A stretch of 64,000 bases of DNA from Clostridiaceae bacterium. Its GTDB lineage: Bacteria > Bacillota > Clostridia > DSM-8532. The translations under genes were made by a program, and so were the position numbers. The stretch covers positions 62,001 through 126,000 of the forward strand of contig JAAYAD010000078.1 of the NCBI GenBank assembly GCA_012719545.1, given 5' to 3'. Positions 53,259-63,255 of this stretch are shown here, in pieces; within the stretch, counting starts at the first letter, position 1; the number at the start of each line of letters is the position of its first letter. The notes beneath the pieces were generated by a model, which saw nothing but the letters and a program-made list of their open reading frames with translations, was not told where the DNA came from and did no database searches.

Positions 53259-55484
53259 TCAGGCAGTATAATCATCAATAACAAATTTTGAAACTGCCTC
53301 TCTTAGCTTTAAAGCATTCTCATCGGCCGATATGGCTTTTTTAAGGACATCCTCGGAGCCAACCAATATTCTTGATGCTTCCTTTGCAATTACAGAGGCT
53401 CCTTTGGCACCGTCATTTGTCGCCGTCACAACCTTTTCAATGGTATTGTTAAGCTGAAGTATAGCTGCCGAAAGTGACTCCGCAGTTGAAGCAAGCTTTA
53501 AAGACATTTCCTGATAAAGCATTGCATCCTGATTGTACTGCTCACCTGTCATGTCAAGAAGGCTGTAGCTCTCCTTTACATTTGTTTCAATGTAGTTTAA
53601 AAGATCATTGGCGCTCTCTGACAAATGGTTAACCGACTGCAATACAAGATTTGAGATATCCTGAATCTGTGAAGCATTGTTTTTTGCCTGTACGGCAAGC
53701 TTTCTTATTTCCTCAGCAACAACACTGAAACCTGCACCGTACTCACCTGCTCTTGCCGCTTCAATTGCTGCATTTAAGGACAATAAATTGGTCTGGGATG
53801 CAACTGCCATGATGTTGTCAAGAAGAGTTGTAATTCTATGTATGGAGTGTGACTCGGATATGGCTTCTTCAAGTTTTTTCTGGGTTGCCTCCTGTATCGC
53901 CTGGTTTTCCTGGCCACTCTGCCGCACCTTTTCAAATACCTGCTGTGCCCTGTTCCTTATCTCAATGGAGGACAGATTTCCTTTCTCGGCGTTCATTTTG
54001 ATGGTTTCAACAGCCTGTTTGAGGCTTCCCACAGCCTGATCCATCTGGTTTGCCGATGTGCTTGTGTCAATTAAGGCGGCAGACAGCTCCTGGGTATTTG
54101 AAGAAATAGTTTCAATATGAAGATGCAGATTATCGATGTATTCTTTGACTGTGGCCACCGCTTCGGCTACTTCTGATGCCTCTTTGCGAACACTTCTTAT
54201 AATTTCAGTAACAGACTGCTGCATTTTTTCAGTTGAACAGGCAAGCTTACCTATTTCATCCTTACGTTTTAGAAGTTTAGCAGGTATTTTCCCTGTAAAA
54301 TCGGCATCTGCAAATTTTTCAATATGGGCAGTAAGAGCTTTAATTGGTGTTATCTGCTTTGTCACAAGCCCAGATACGGTGACTATAACCACAAGAATAC
54401 TTAAAATGCTTATTATGGTCATAACCATCATAAGCTGGTTGACACCTGACATAAATTGGCTTATAGGTATCTCTGACCAGAAAACCCAGTTTACATTTGC
54501 CTCAGGCAATATTACCGGTGAAAAGCAGTAAAGCTTTCCTGATGCATAATCCAGCCTGCTTACGGTTCTTTTTGACTCAACTGCTTTGTTAAAATCCTCA
54601 ATAAGCTTATCATTAAAATAGGAATTTACTGTCCCCCCTCTATATTTGTTATCCTCTCCATAGGAGATGATTTCCCCACTGTCCATAGCAAGCCCGCTTA
54701 CACCTATTTCAGACGTTGCTTCCTTAATAAAGGAGTCAAAGGAATCTGCATATATCTCTGTTCCTACAATTCCGTTGAAATCTGTGCCGTGAATTGAAAT
54801 GGGAAGGGAAAAAGAAATAACCTGGTACTCATTTTCACCTTCTTTTACTGTGTAGGGTGAGGATACATAAGGCTTTAAGGTTTCCTTAATCCTGGAATAG
54901 TACTCGGTATCGTCAAGATTTGACGGATGCTCAGGGTCCAGAAGAAAAACATTAAGGGTTCCCACAGAATTATAATTTTTTATGGTATGAAGCCTCCCTC
55001 TTCCCTTGCTGTCCCCTGTATCGGTGTTTATAAAGGTAAAGTCAAGCTCGTCAATTGCTTTTGGCTCTCCCAGGATAAAAAATCCGAATATATGGTCAGG
55101 AGAGTTTTTCAAATAGTTTTCAAGGAGCATTCTTACGTTGGGTCTGGAAAGTACTCTGTGGAACCTTTGAATCTTCATGGTCTCTTGAAAGAAATTTGAA
55201 TAGCCGTAAATATTACTGATAAATCCTTCGATGCTTTTTGCCGTTTCATCTGCTATGCTTTCGTTTATCCTTATGCTTTCTTCTATTTTGCTCTGCCTTA
55301 CATTGCTGATTACATAACTTAAAAGTATGAGGTTTCCAAGTAGAACTATAGATGCTATGATGGAAATCATTTTAAGTATGAGATGGTTTTGAAATGCCCT
55401 AAAAATTGAGGATATTTTACGCTTTTCACGATCCTTTCTTTGTTTGGATTTTGGTTTTGTTCTTGGATTATAAACAAACCGCAT
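53259..55484 (-). CDS. Methyl-accepting chemotaxis protein, dCache-like sensor
   Basis: 741 residues. A basic N terminus precedes a membrane helix (about 37-62), a large extracytoplasmic sensor (about 65-350, double-Cache style with [18 protein letters not shown] and a [10 protein letters not shown] end), a second helix (about 355-378), a HAMP linker and the signalling domain. The highly conserved hairpin tip reads [37 protein letters not shown] lies eight bases before the ATG. Its promoter carries the same ACGC-centred operator as the starch genes, suggesting that receptor supply follows maltodextrin availability. Ligand unknown. No other chemotaxis gene is in the window. Confidence 0.93.
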   Translation of the reverse strand: MRFVYNPRTKPKSKQRKDREKRKISSIFRAFQNHLILKMISIIASIVLLGNLILLSYVISNVRQSKIEESIRINESIADETAKSIEGFISNIYGYSNFFQETMKIQRFHRVLSRPNVRMLLENYLKNSPDHIFGFFILGEPKAIDELDFTFINTDTGDSKGRGRLHTIKNYNSVGTLNVFLLDPEHPSNLDDTEYYSRIKETLKPYVSSPYTVKEGENEYQVISFSLPISIHGTDFNGIVGTEIYADSFDSFIKEATSEIGVSGLAMDSGEIISYGEDNKYRGGTVNSYFNDKLIEDFNKAVESKRTVSRLDYASGKLYCFSPVILPEANVNWVFWSEIPISQFMSGVNQLMMVMTIISILSILVVIVTVSGLVTKQITPIKALTAHIEKFADADFTGKIPAKLLKRKDEIGKLACSTEKMQQSVTEIIRSVRKEASEVAEAVATVKEYIDNLHLHIETISSNTQELSAALIDTSTSANQMDQAVGSLKQAVETIKMNAEKGNLSSIEIRNRAQQVFEKVRQSGQENQAIQEATQKKLEEAISESHSIHRITTLLDNIMAVASQTNLLSLNAAIEAARAGEYGAGFSVVAEEIRKLAVQAKNNASQIQDISNLVLQSVNHLSESANDLLNYIETNVKESYSLLDMTGEQYNQDAMLYQEMSLKLASTAESLSAAILQLNNTIEKVVTATNDGAKGASVIAKEASRILVGSEDVLKKAISADENALKLREAVSKFVIDDYTA

Positions 55485-55500
55485 CCAAAATCCCTCCTGA

Positions 55501-55520
55501 CACTTATTAATTAATAAGTG
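55501..55520. repeat. Perfect 20-base palindrome in the chemoreceptor leader
   Basis: CACTTATTAATTAATAAGTG is fully self-complementary and lies between the operator and the ribosome site of the chemoreceptor gene. It could fold as an mRNA hairpin or bind a dimeric protein. Confidence 0.6.
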
Positions 55521-55533
55521 AAAACGCTTGCGC
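55518..55533. promoter_or_regulatory. LacI/CcpA-type operator before the chemoreceptor gene
   Basis: GTGAAAACGCTTGCGC contains the near-palindrome AAAACGCTTG with central CG about 12 bases past the -10, matching the sites at 43703 and 47694. Confidence 0.7.
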
Positions 55534-55537
55534 TATT

Positions 55538-55566
55538 ATTATACAAGTTTTTTCAAACAATAACAA
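55538..55566 (-). promoter_or_regulatory. Sigma-A promoter of the chemoreceptor gene
   Basis: TTGTTA (55561-55566), 17-base spacer, TATAAT (55538-55543) on the minus strand. Confidence 0.75.
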
Positions 55567-55849
55567 GATTTTTGGGGATAATATTGATGGATTTTGTTGA
55601 AAAGCATCATAATTGAGCAAAATTTATGCAAACAAAAATCAACTCTTTCAATTAACGAATACATTAAAAGACTTTAATTGCTGGACACTTTTAATAGTTG
55701 ACTAAGGCATGGAAAACTCCCTGCAAAGACTCGCCGAAAAAGTTCTGCAAAGCTTTACCCACATTCACAAATTAAAAACCACGACCGGAATTGCCGCCGT
55801 GGTTAGTGTTATTTATGGGATATTTCATGTTTTCATGACAATTCAGTAG
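55567..55849. other. Intergenic region upstream of the chemoreceptor promoter
   Basis: 283 bases without a gene; its left part is AT-rich. Only the terminator-like stem near 55777-55804 is recognisable. Confidence 0.4.
55773..55804 (-). terminator. Terminator of the M28 peptidase gene
   Basis: AACCACG (55777-55783) and CGTGGTT (55798-55804) form a stem with a GC-rich interior. On the minus strand the stem runs into TTTTTAAT, a good U-tract, about 46 bases past the peptidase stop. Confidence 0.7.
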
Positions 55850-57808
55850 TTATCTTCCGTAAATTGCCCTGAAATAGCTTTCTCCCTTATTTTTAAAGTC
55901 AAAGGAATCAATGAACTCATATACTTGTTCTTCGTCAAGGAAAGCTGTTGTTATCCTGTATCCCGTATTGCCGTCAACGGTAATGGGTTCTCTTGTGTAA
56001 AAGTATACGTAAAAATACTGCTTTTTGGCGTTATCATAATAGCCAAAGCCTTCTGGCTTACCATCATAATCACCTATAAAGATACGATATCCTTCATAAT
56101 CACCGGTAAGTTCTTTTTCTGAATATTCCGGATCTATTACTACCATTGGACTTGGATGCATATTTATTTCTACAGCTTTATTGCCAGAACTATATATAAG
56201 CCTTGCATTCCTTGTTTTATCCATTTTTAAATCCAATTCGACTTTGCCGGTTTCTTTTCCCCAATAATAATTCACAAATTCATAATTGTCATTTGATATA
56301 TCTATTGTGTCTATGGTGTAATCTTTAAGAATATTTACATTTGAAAAGTCAGGTAATTGTGCATCAGGATAGTATTTTTTTAGCTCTTCTTCAGAACGCA
56401 AGGGCCGATACCCGGATTTACAAAACAGCTGGTTTTTGAATTCAAACACAAATAGCTCATTAAAATCAAGCTCCATATCCTTGGTAAGAAGCTCCGCCTT
56501 TTGTCTTATTTCATCCCATTCAGCAGGAGATAAATCTGTACCTGCATTAGAATTATAGAATGTATTGCCATCATTCTTAACAATAAAATCTACTAATGCA
56601 TCGCATATATTCTTTATTTCACTGATATTAATATTTTCAATCTTGTCACTGGCTCTATGGGCAAGATTAAACACATCATTCTCCCCTATAACTAAAACCG
56701 GGATTCCGTTGGAAGCAAGATTTGCGTGATCGCTTGATGGGTACAAGCCATCTTTTTTAATGGGTATATTCCATTCCTGCAAGTGCTTTGTCATAGCTTC
56801 ATACAAAAGATTTGACATTTCATCAAAAGGCTTCATTGCAAGTGGTCCGCAATTTTTGCCTCCCACACAGTCAATATTAATATTATAAACCTTATCCTTT
56901 TCATACTTGGTATTTAGTATCTGGGTAAAAGCTTTGCTTCCTTCCAGCGCTGCCTCTTCCCCATTAAAGAAACAAACTATAATATCCAAAGCAAAAGGCC
57001 TCTTCTTTGCCCTTTCAGCCAATTGCCGGGCTACTTCCATTAGGGCTGCAGTACCAGTTGCATTATCATAGGCACATGTCATGGCTAGTTTTCCAAAAGA
57101 AGCAACTCCGTCAAAATGGGCAGACAAAACCAAGGCTTTCTCAGAACTTTTGCCCTTTAAGACCCCTATTATATTGCTGGCCGTGCCATTTTTATTATTT
57201 GGCTGATACTCAGCTTCAATTTGGACATTTTCTGCTTCAGACAGCTTATTATAAACCTCCGGCGAAATATCAATCATGTTATATGGTAGATTTAATCTGT
57301 AAGCGTTGGATGCAACCCTGAAATTATCATTTTTCACCAGTAAGAGTTTACAGCTCTGATGGATGTCCTGACTCTTAATGCTTTCAGAGGAAAGTATGAT
57401 TTCAGTTTTTTCTCCTTCATCCCAAGCTTTTGATAGTTCACCCTTGATAGAAAAGGAAGAACCTCCCCGATTGATAATAAAATCTATACCTGGTTCAAGT
57501 TCTTCGATATTGCCGCTTTCATAAATGATTTTAAAGGTTGGAAGTGCTTCTGAATCAGTAATGTACTGTGAGTATGTATGGTAATAGCTTTCTTCAATAA
57601 AAGTCTCATAGCCTAAATTTTTGAGTAGATTCGTAAGATATTCCCCGGCCTTAATATTACCATCGGTTCCTACCTGACGACCGTTCCATGAAGCTTGTGA
57701 TAACTCTTTCAATACAGGTTCCACATAGTCAGAATTTTTATTGCATGAGCAAAAAATAAGAGCTGTTATTAGTATGTATATTACAACTAGCCATCTTCTG
57801 TATTTCAT
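55850..57808 (-). CDS. M28-family zinc aminopeptidase lipoprotein
   Basis: 652 residues from the ATG at 57808 (MKYRRWLVVIYILITALIFCSC, in parts): lipoprotein signal with lipobox FCSC. An in-frame ATG 63 bases earlier would give a Cys-rich lead-in unlike a signal. The peptidase core has the M28 zinc pattern SAHFDGV, CAYDNATGTAALMEVARQ, FFNGEEAALEG, NIDCVGG and FNLAHRASDKIENIN, so all metal ligands appear present. The first 150 residues look like a PA-type or accessory insert. A C-terminal region of about 200 residues (from about 450) has no recognised fold. It is a single-gene unit divergent from the alpha-2-macroglobulin-like gene. Substrate unknown; surface-exposed. Confidence 0.87.
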   Translation of the reverse strand: MKYRRWLVVIYILITALIFCSCNKNSDYVEPVLKELSQASWNGRQVGTDGNIKAGEYLTNLLKNLGYETFIEESYYHTYSQYITDSEALPTFKIIYESGNIEELEPGIDFIINRGGSSFSIKGELSKAWDEGEKTEIILSSESIKSQDIHQSCKLLLVKNDNFRVASNAYRLNLPYNMIDISPEVYNKLSEAENVQIEAEYQPNNKNGTASNIIGVLKGKSSEKALVLSAHFDGVASFGKLAMTCAYDNATGTAALMEVARQLAERAKKRPFALDIIVCFFNGEEAALEGSKAFTQILNTKYEKDKVYNINIDCVGGKNCGPLAMKPFDEMSNLLYEAMTKHLQEWNIPIKKDGLYPSSDHANLASNGIPVLVIGENDVFNLAHRASDKIENINISEIKNICDALVDFIVKNDGNTFYNSNAGTDLSPAEWDEIRQKAELLTKDMELDFNELFVFEFKNQLFCKSGYRPLRSEEELKKYYPDAQLPDFSNVNILKDYTIDTIDISNDNYEFVNYYWGKETGKVELDLKMDKTRNARLIYSSGNKAVEINMHPSPMVVIDPEYSEKELTGDYEGYRIFIGDYDGKPEGFGYYDNAKKQYFYVYFYTREPITVDGNTGYRITTAFLDEEQVYEFIDSFDFKNKGESYFRAIYGR

Positions 57809-58214
57809 ACATACACCCCGTGATATACATAAAAATGTGCATGATTTTATTTCCTCCACCATGCACCCCAATTTATTAGAAATATTATCATATATATCTT
57901 TAAAATTTCAATATATACAATATATATAAAATATTATAAACTCATACATCCAATGAAAATCAATCGAATATATACTCAAATATTCTGTCTTCTGTAAGTA
58001 AAACAAATAATATTTAAGTGAGCTTTCTTTGTAAATGGCCATTTTTGGAATATACTTAATATATACAATTTAGCTTTTTTAAAATTTTAACCTTATTGAC
58101 CCGTATAAACTGGAAAAAAATATTAACTGATACTAAACCATGCACCGTCATATACGTCTAATTGGATAGGTGTGAATATTTACCACACAGGTTTAAAAGA
58201 GGAGGTATACTCTT
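57809..58214. other. Divergent AT-rich intergenic region
   Basis: 406 bases without a gene. For the peptidase: TTGAAA (57906-57911), 16-base spacer, GATAAT (57884-57889) on the minus strand. For the macroglobulin gene: TTGACC at 58096-58101 and TATTAA at 58121, with a 19-base spacer, a weak candidate. Strong AT-richness, mostly short TATA runs. Confidence 0.4.
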
Positions 58215-61200
58215 ATGTGGAAAAAGGCCATTGCCTGTATCCTGGTTTTTGTTTTATGTGTATCGGTAATATGGTACGCAAACCCCATAGCACCCACGAT
58301 TGCTTCCGCCAAGCAATACCGCAGCGGTTTTTTGGTTACAGCTGAAAAGGAAGATGAAACCGGCGTTGCATTGGACAGCGGTTTTGTATTAAGCTCAGAA
58401 GTTCCCCTGTCCCTTGATTATGTAAAAGAAAATGTTACTTTAAGGGATGGCGGTTTATTGACAATTACCCCTATCACTGACAGCAAGTTTTTGCTCAAGC
58501 CTTTAGATGAGCTTACTCAGAATAAAGTTTACTACATCGATATAAAAACCCAGAATGGTGATGTTATAACTTTTGCATTTCAGACAAAACGTGACTTCAC
58601 CGTTCTGGGTAGCCTCCCTGCTGACACCTCAACATATGTTCCCCTGGATACCGGAATTGAACTCTATTTTTCCTACCCCGATGTAGAAAAAATAGATAAA
58701 TATTTTGAAATCATGCCCAATGTCCAGGGACGCTTTGAAACCAACGGCTACACAGTTGTTTTTATCCCCAGTGAACCTTTAAAAGCGGGGACAATTTACA
58801 CTGTAACGATTAAAAAAGGCCTTTCGGCAGCTAAAGGCGCGGCCGTTCTTTCAGAAAACTACACTTTTTCCTTTGAAACTTCTCCTGATCCAAAGAGCAC
58901 AGCGGACCCCATACCTGGATATATTGGCATCAATAATAGCTGGAATGAATTCGGAACAGATGAGAAACCTGTCATTCCATTTGACTTATATTTAAATGAC
59001 AACCCTGAATCAGTGGATGTAACTCTTAAGGTTTATAAGTACAAGAACCTTGATGCTTTTGTAAAAGCAGTCCGTGAAAAGGATAAAGTTCCTGCATGGG
59101 CATCCTATGCTTTAAGCAAAAATAAGATAGATACATCAAGGCTTAATAAGGTTCTTGAGTTTTCTCAGAGCTTTAACCTAAAAGTATGGCAGTCAAGATA
59201 CATGATGTTCCCCGAAACCCTGCCTCACGGCTATTATGTTATTGAACTGTCATGCGGTAAATTATCAGCCCAGGCTTTTCTGCAGATTTCAGACGTAACT
59301 GCCTACTCAATAAGCGATAAGAACAATACCATATTCTGGCTCAACAACTTAAAAACACAGGGTCCTTTACAAGGTGCCGAAATATATGACTATATTACAG
59401 GCAATAGCCAGAAAACAGATAACTCGGGACTTGCAAAGCTTCCCAACTCGAATAATTATGACGAAAACCAAGAATCACAGCTTGTTCTTTATAAGGTTAC
59501 AACATCCGATGGCAAAGAGAGCCTTATAAATGCAGGATATTCATACGGCTATAGCTATAGTTCCGAAAACAACCTTTACTGGCGATATATCCAGACAGAC
59601 AGAACCTTATACAAGCCCAATGACACAGTGGAATTCTGGGGCTATATCAAGAGCCGCCTTGACGGTTCTTTCCCCAAGGAAGTCACCGTTGAGCTTTCAA
59701 GCGGTGGTTATTTCTTCCCTATGAAAACCAGCGTCATGCAATTCTTCCTGCCTTATATCTCAAACTCTCTTGAGACCATTAAACTTAAGACCGAGGGCGG
59801 TTTTTATGAAGGCAGCCTGAAACTTCCTGCCCTTGATCCGGGTTCCTACACAATTTCCGTAAAAGACGGAGATAAGGTAATCTCCAGCACCTGGTTCAGA
59901 GTTGAGAATTACATCAAGCCCCAGTATGAGCTTAAGATAGAAAGCGACAAAAATGCTGTATTCACTGATGAAAAAATTAACTTCACCATAAAGGCGACTT
60001 TCTTTGACGGAACTCCCGTTGCCAACGTTCCTTTAAAATATACCATCTACGGCCCCAACAAGTCTTATAACGGCGAAGGCAAAACCAATGCACAGGGCAT
60101 ACTCAAAGTTTCCTATACTCCTTCCTACGAAAATGGCATGCAGGGAGAATGCTATTACAATATATCAGCAAGCGCCCAATTGCCTGAAACTGCTGACATC
60201 TCTGAATCATACAGTTTCAGAGTCTTTGCCAACAACATTGTACTCTCTCCTAAAGGCGAAATAAAAGAAAACAAAGGTACTCTGGAAATCAAGGCCAACA
60301 ATGTTGACCTTAAAACCCTTAATGATGAAGACACCACAAATGACAACTATTTTGGCGAAGCTATAAAAGGTCATGACATAAACATCAGGCTCTATCACAT
60401 TGTTTGGGAAAAAATCGAAACTGGCAGCCAATATGACGCTATCAACAAGGTGGTCAGAAAAACCTACGAATACCGTGAAAAGCGCACCCAGGCAGGCCAA
60501 TCCGTTGTAACAACAGATGCTGAAGGTATCGCTCGCTATGAATTTTCAGCAAAAGAAGACGGCTATTATGTTGCAGAAATTTCAGCCAAAGATAAGAATG
60601 GCCGCAGTATAAAAAGCGAAGTATGGATTTACAGGAATAACAATATCGAGGGTCTGAAATCCTTTGATTATGAGTATTACACTCTCAGAACCGATAAAGA
60701 ATCCTATAAGGCCAATGACAAGGTTAACGCAAAGGTTCTTAAAAACAATGAAGAACCCTTGAAAAATATGCGTACTCTCTTTGTTCAGGCACGAAACGGC
60801 ATCCAAAGCTATGCAGTCAACACCCAGCCTGAGTTTAACGGTTCTTTCCCTGAAGGATATGCACCCAACTACTACCTTGAAGGTATTGTTTTCAACGGAA
60901 AAGGATATATTTCCACAAGCACAAATGTAGTCTATGACTACAGCGAAAAGAAAATCAACCTTGAAATTAAGACTGACAAGGACAGCTACAGGCCGGGAGA
61001 AAACATAACCATTGAGGTTAAAGCAACTGATAATTCAGGAAAGCCTGTTGCTGCAAAAGTTAATTTATCAATGGTGGATGAGGCACTGTTAAAGCTTTCA
61101 GGCCAGTATATAGATCCTCTTTCCGAACTTTACAGCTGGATTGACAGCGGTATTGTAAGATATATGAATTACCGCACCACCGGAAGAGCCGGCATTGGTT

Positions 61201-63182
61201 ATGGTGCCGCAGAGGGAGCCATAACTACTGATACTGCAGTTATGGCAGATGCCCCCAAGTCTTCAGCCGCACCAATACCCGCTCCCGGTCTGAATAACCA
61301 ATCAGGCAGAGTGCGCTCTTATTTTAAAGATACCGCTCTCTTTGAAACCATTACCCTTGACAGCAGCGGTAAAGGCATCTACACCTTTAAACTTCCCGAC
61401 AATATTACTTCTTTCAGCCTTGCGGCCGCAGCCGTTTCAAGTGACCTTTACGCAGGCTCAGAAATAAAGTCCACAAAGGTTACGATGCCCTTCTTTATAA
61501 ATGATGCTTTAAGTACCGAATATCTTGCCGGGGACATTCCATACGTAGGAGTAACAGCCTATGGCACCGACCTTAAAGAAAATGAAAAGGTGACCTTTGA
61601 GCTTACCATAAAGGAACTTCCAAATTTCATCAGGCGTGCATCTTCCAATGCTTTTGAGCGTGTCAACATAGGTCTTCCCGCCCTGGAAGAGGGAAGCTAC
61701 ACCCTGGATATAACAGCCAGATCCGAATCAGGAAAAGTCGATGCCTTAAGGCGTACCATCACAGTCCTTCCTTCATTCAGGACTATTGAGGCAGCTAGCC
61801 TTAAGAAGCTTTCCCCAGGCACAAGGCCTGATGCCGGAAAGAGCGGTATTACCACCTTGATATTCACCGACGCAGGACGTGGAAGCCTTATTAATTCACT
61901 CCACAGCCTTGCATGGGAATACGGCAACCGCATAGACCAGAAGCTTGTGTCCAATTATGCCCGTAATCTGCTTAATGAATTAATTAAGAGCGAAGACTAT
62001 TACCTCGAAGACAAAGAACTTAATATTTCCTCATACAAAAATCAGGACGGCGGTTACGGAATTCTTCCCTATGCAGGAAGCGACTTAAAATTAACTGCCC
62101 TCATTACTCCCTTGATTAAGGAAAAAGCGGATGCAAATTCCCTTAAGATGTATTTCTACAATGAAATTCTGGCAGACAGCAATGTTAAGGCTCCTGCACT
62201 TTACGCTTTGGCTGTTCTTGGGGAACCGGTTCTTCTGGATCTTCAAAAGGCTGTTAAGGTGCAGAATCTTAGCCTGGAGGATTATATATTCCTTGCTCTG
62301 GCTTGCGATGCAATAGGCGATTTATCTACTGCAAACCAAATCTACAGTGGAATAATAAGCCCTCAGCTTGAGCGCAAAGACCCATATATCAGGGTTAAGG
62401 CAGAAGGAAAAAACATTGATGAAATATACAGCCTTACCGCCCTCGCTGCTGTTCTTGCCTCCAGAATTGACAGTCAGAACGCTCCGAAATTCTACCACTA
62501 TGTAGAAAATAACTATTCAAAAACATGTTATGTTGGAGTTGAAAAAATCCTTTATCTTGCAGAAATGATGAAGAAGCTCGAAGATACAGAAGCTTACTTC
62601 GAATACAGCCTGGCAGGCTCCCAGGTAACCGGCGTTGATTTGTCAAAGGGCCGGACAGAGGTATTAAAGGTGCCATCCGTCAATATTGGACGCCTCAATA
62701 TATCAAAGGTAAAAGGAGATGTTTCTGTTCTGTCCCTTTATTCCGCTCCCTACAACCGCGGCGCATCATATGAATCGGGAGTAACCATTCAGCGTAAATA
62801 CTACAATGCGGTTACAGGTGAGGAAACCACAACATTTAAGCCCCAAGACATAGTTAAGGTTGAAATCACTTATAACATTGATAAAAGCGCCATTGACAAT
62901 ACCTATGAAATCAGCGACTATGCTCCAGCGGGATTAAAGCCCATAGCAAATCCCTTTGACTACGGGGTAAAAGATCTGACCGGCTGCTGGTACCGCCAGT
63001 TTGACGGTCAGAAGGTTACATTTGTGGTTGGAAAATCTGAAGAAACTCCGAAGCCATTGGTATACTACGCAAGGGTTGCAAGCCCCGGTGAGTATACGGC
63101 AGAAGGCACAGTGGCTCAGGGCTCCCTGGTTAAATCCAGCATTATGGCAATAGACAGCGCAAAGATAGTTATTGAACCCTAG
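58215..63182 (+). CDS. Alpha-2-macroglobulin-like surface protein without thioester cysteine
   Basis: 1655 residues. The N-terminal hydrophobic helix (5-22) has no lipobox, so the protein is secreted or signal-anchored. Two Ig-like domains (to about 235) precede the macroglobulin part: MG2-type YIQTDRTLYKPNDTVEFWGYIK near 456, a second motif near 825, and the A2M domain VRSYFKDTALFETITL..FKLPDNITSF near 1035-1075. A helical domain (about 1220-1480) has QDGGYGILPYAGSDLKL. Where thioester members have a G-C-x-E-Q motif this one reads WEYGNRIDQKL, with no cysteine. GGAGG lies nine bases before the ATG. Known bacterial A2Ms trap proteases; here that would have to be non-covalent. Confidence 0.9.
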   Translation: MWKKAIACILVFVLCVSVIWYANPIAPTIASAKQYRSGFLVTAEKEDETGVALDSGFVLSSEVPLSLDYVKENVTLRDGGLLTITPITDSKFLLKPLDELTQNKVYYIDIKTQNGDVITFAFQTKRDFTVLGSLPADTSTYVPLDTGIELYFSYPDVEKIDKYFEIMPNVQGRFETNGYTVVFIPSEPLKAGTIYTVTIKKGLSAAKGAAVLSENYTFSFETSPDPKSTADPIPGYIGINNSWNEFGTDEKPVIPFDLYLNDNPESVDVTLKVYKYKNLDAFVKAVREKDKVPAWASYALSKNKIDTSRLNKVLEFSQSFNLKVWQSRYMMFPETLPHGYYVIELSCGKLSAQAFLQISDVTAYSISDKNNTIFWLNNLKTQGPLQGAEIYDYITGNSQKTDNSGLAKLPNSNNYDENQESQLVLYKVTTSDGKESLINAGYSYGYSYSSENNLYWRYIQTDRTLYKPNDTVEFWGYIKSRLDGSFPKEVTVELSSGGYFFPMKTSVMQFFLPYISNSLETIKLKTEGGFYEGSLKLPALDPGSYTISVKDGDKVISSTWFRVENYIKPQYELKIESDKNAVFTDEKINFTIKATFFDGTPVANVPLKYTIYGPNKSYNGEGKTNAQGILKVSYTPSYENGMQGECYYNISASAQLPETADISESYSFRVFANNIVLSPKGEIKENKGTLEIKANNVDLKTLNDEDTTNDNYFGEAIKGHDINIRLYHIVWEKIETGSQYDAINKVVRKTYEYREKRTQAGQSVVTTDAEGIARYEFSAKEDGYYVAEISAKDKNGRSIKSEVWIYRNNNIEGLKSFDYEYYTLRTDKESYKANDKVNAKVLKNNEEPLKNMRTLFVQARNGIQSYAVNTQPEFNGSFPEGYAPNYYLEGIVFNGKGYISTSTNVVYDYSEKKINLEIKTDKDSYRPGENITIEVKATDNSGKPVAAKVNLSMVDEALLKLSGQYIDPLSELYSWIDSGIVRYMNYRTTGRAGIGYGAAEGAITTDTAVMADAPKSSAAPIPAPGLNNQSGRVRSYFKDTALFETITLDSSGKGIYTFKLPDNITSFSLAAAAVSSDLYAGSEIKSTKVTMPFFINDALSTEYLAGDIPYVGVTAYGTDLKENEKVTFELTIKELPNFIRRASSNAFERVNIGLPALEEGSYTLDITARSESGKVDALRRTITVLPSFRTIEAASLKKLSPGTRPDAGKSGITTLIFTDAGRGSLINSLHSLAWEYGNRIDQKLVSNYARNLLNELIKSEDYYLEDKELNISSYKNQDGGYGILPYAGSDLKLTALITPLIKEKADANSLKMYFYNEILADSNVKAPALYALAVLGEPVLLDLQKAVKVQNLSLEDYIFLALACDAIGDLSTANQIYSGIISPQLERKDPYIRVKAEGKNIDEIYSLTALAAVLASRIDSQNAPKFYHYVENNYSKTCYVGVEKILYLAEMMKKLEDTEAYFEYSLAGSQVTGVDLSKGRTEVLKVPSVNIGRLNISKVKGDVSVLSLYSAPYNRGASYESGVTIQRKYYNAVTGEETTTFKPQDIVKVEITYNIDKSAIDNTYEISDYAPAGLKPIANPFDYGVKDLTGCWYRQFDGQKVTFVVGKSEETPKPLVYYARVASPGEYTAEGTVAQGSLVKSSIMAIDSAKIVIEP

Positions 63183-63223
63183 TGGTTGAACCCTCTTTTC
63201 ATAAAAAACCGCTTAAGCAAAAA

Positions 63224-63255
63224 AAGAAGCGGCCTTAAACTTAAGGCCACTTCTT
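63224..63255. terminator. Bidirectional terminator between A2M-like and RluA genes
   Basis: AAGAAG-c-GGCCTTAA (63224-63238) pairs with TTAAGGCC-a-CTTCTT (63241-63255), followed by A/T-rich flanks. It overlaps the stop codon of the converging RluA-family gene. Confidence 0.75.

Noticed and set aside
57741..57929. 62-codon plus-strand frame opposite the peptidase start
   Set aside because: Covers the start and promoter of the M28 gene; no ribosome site or similarity.
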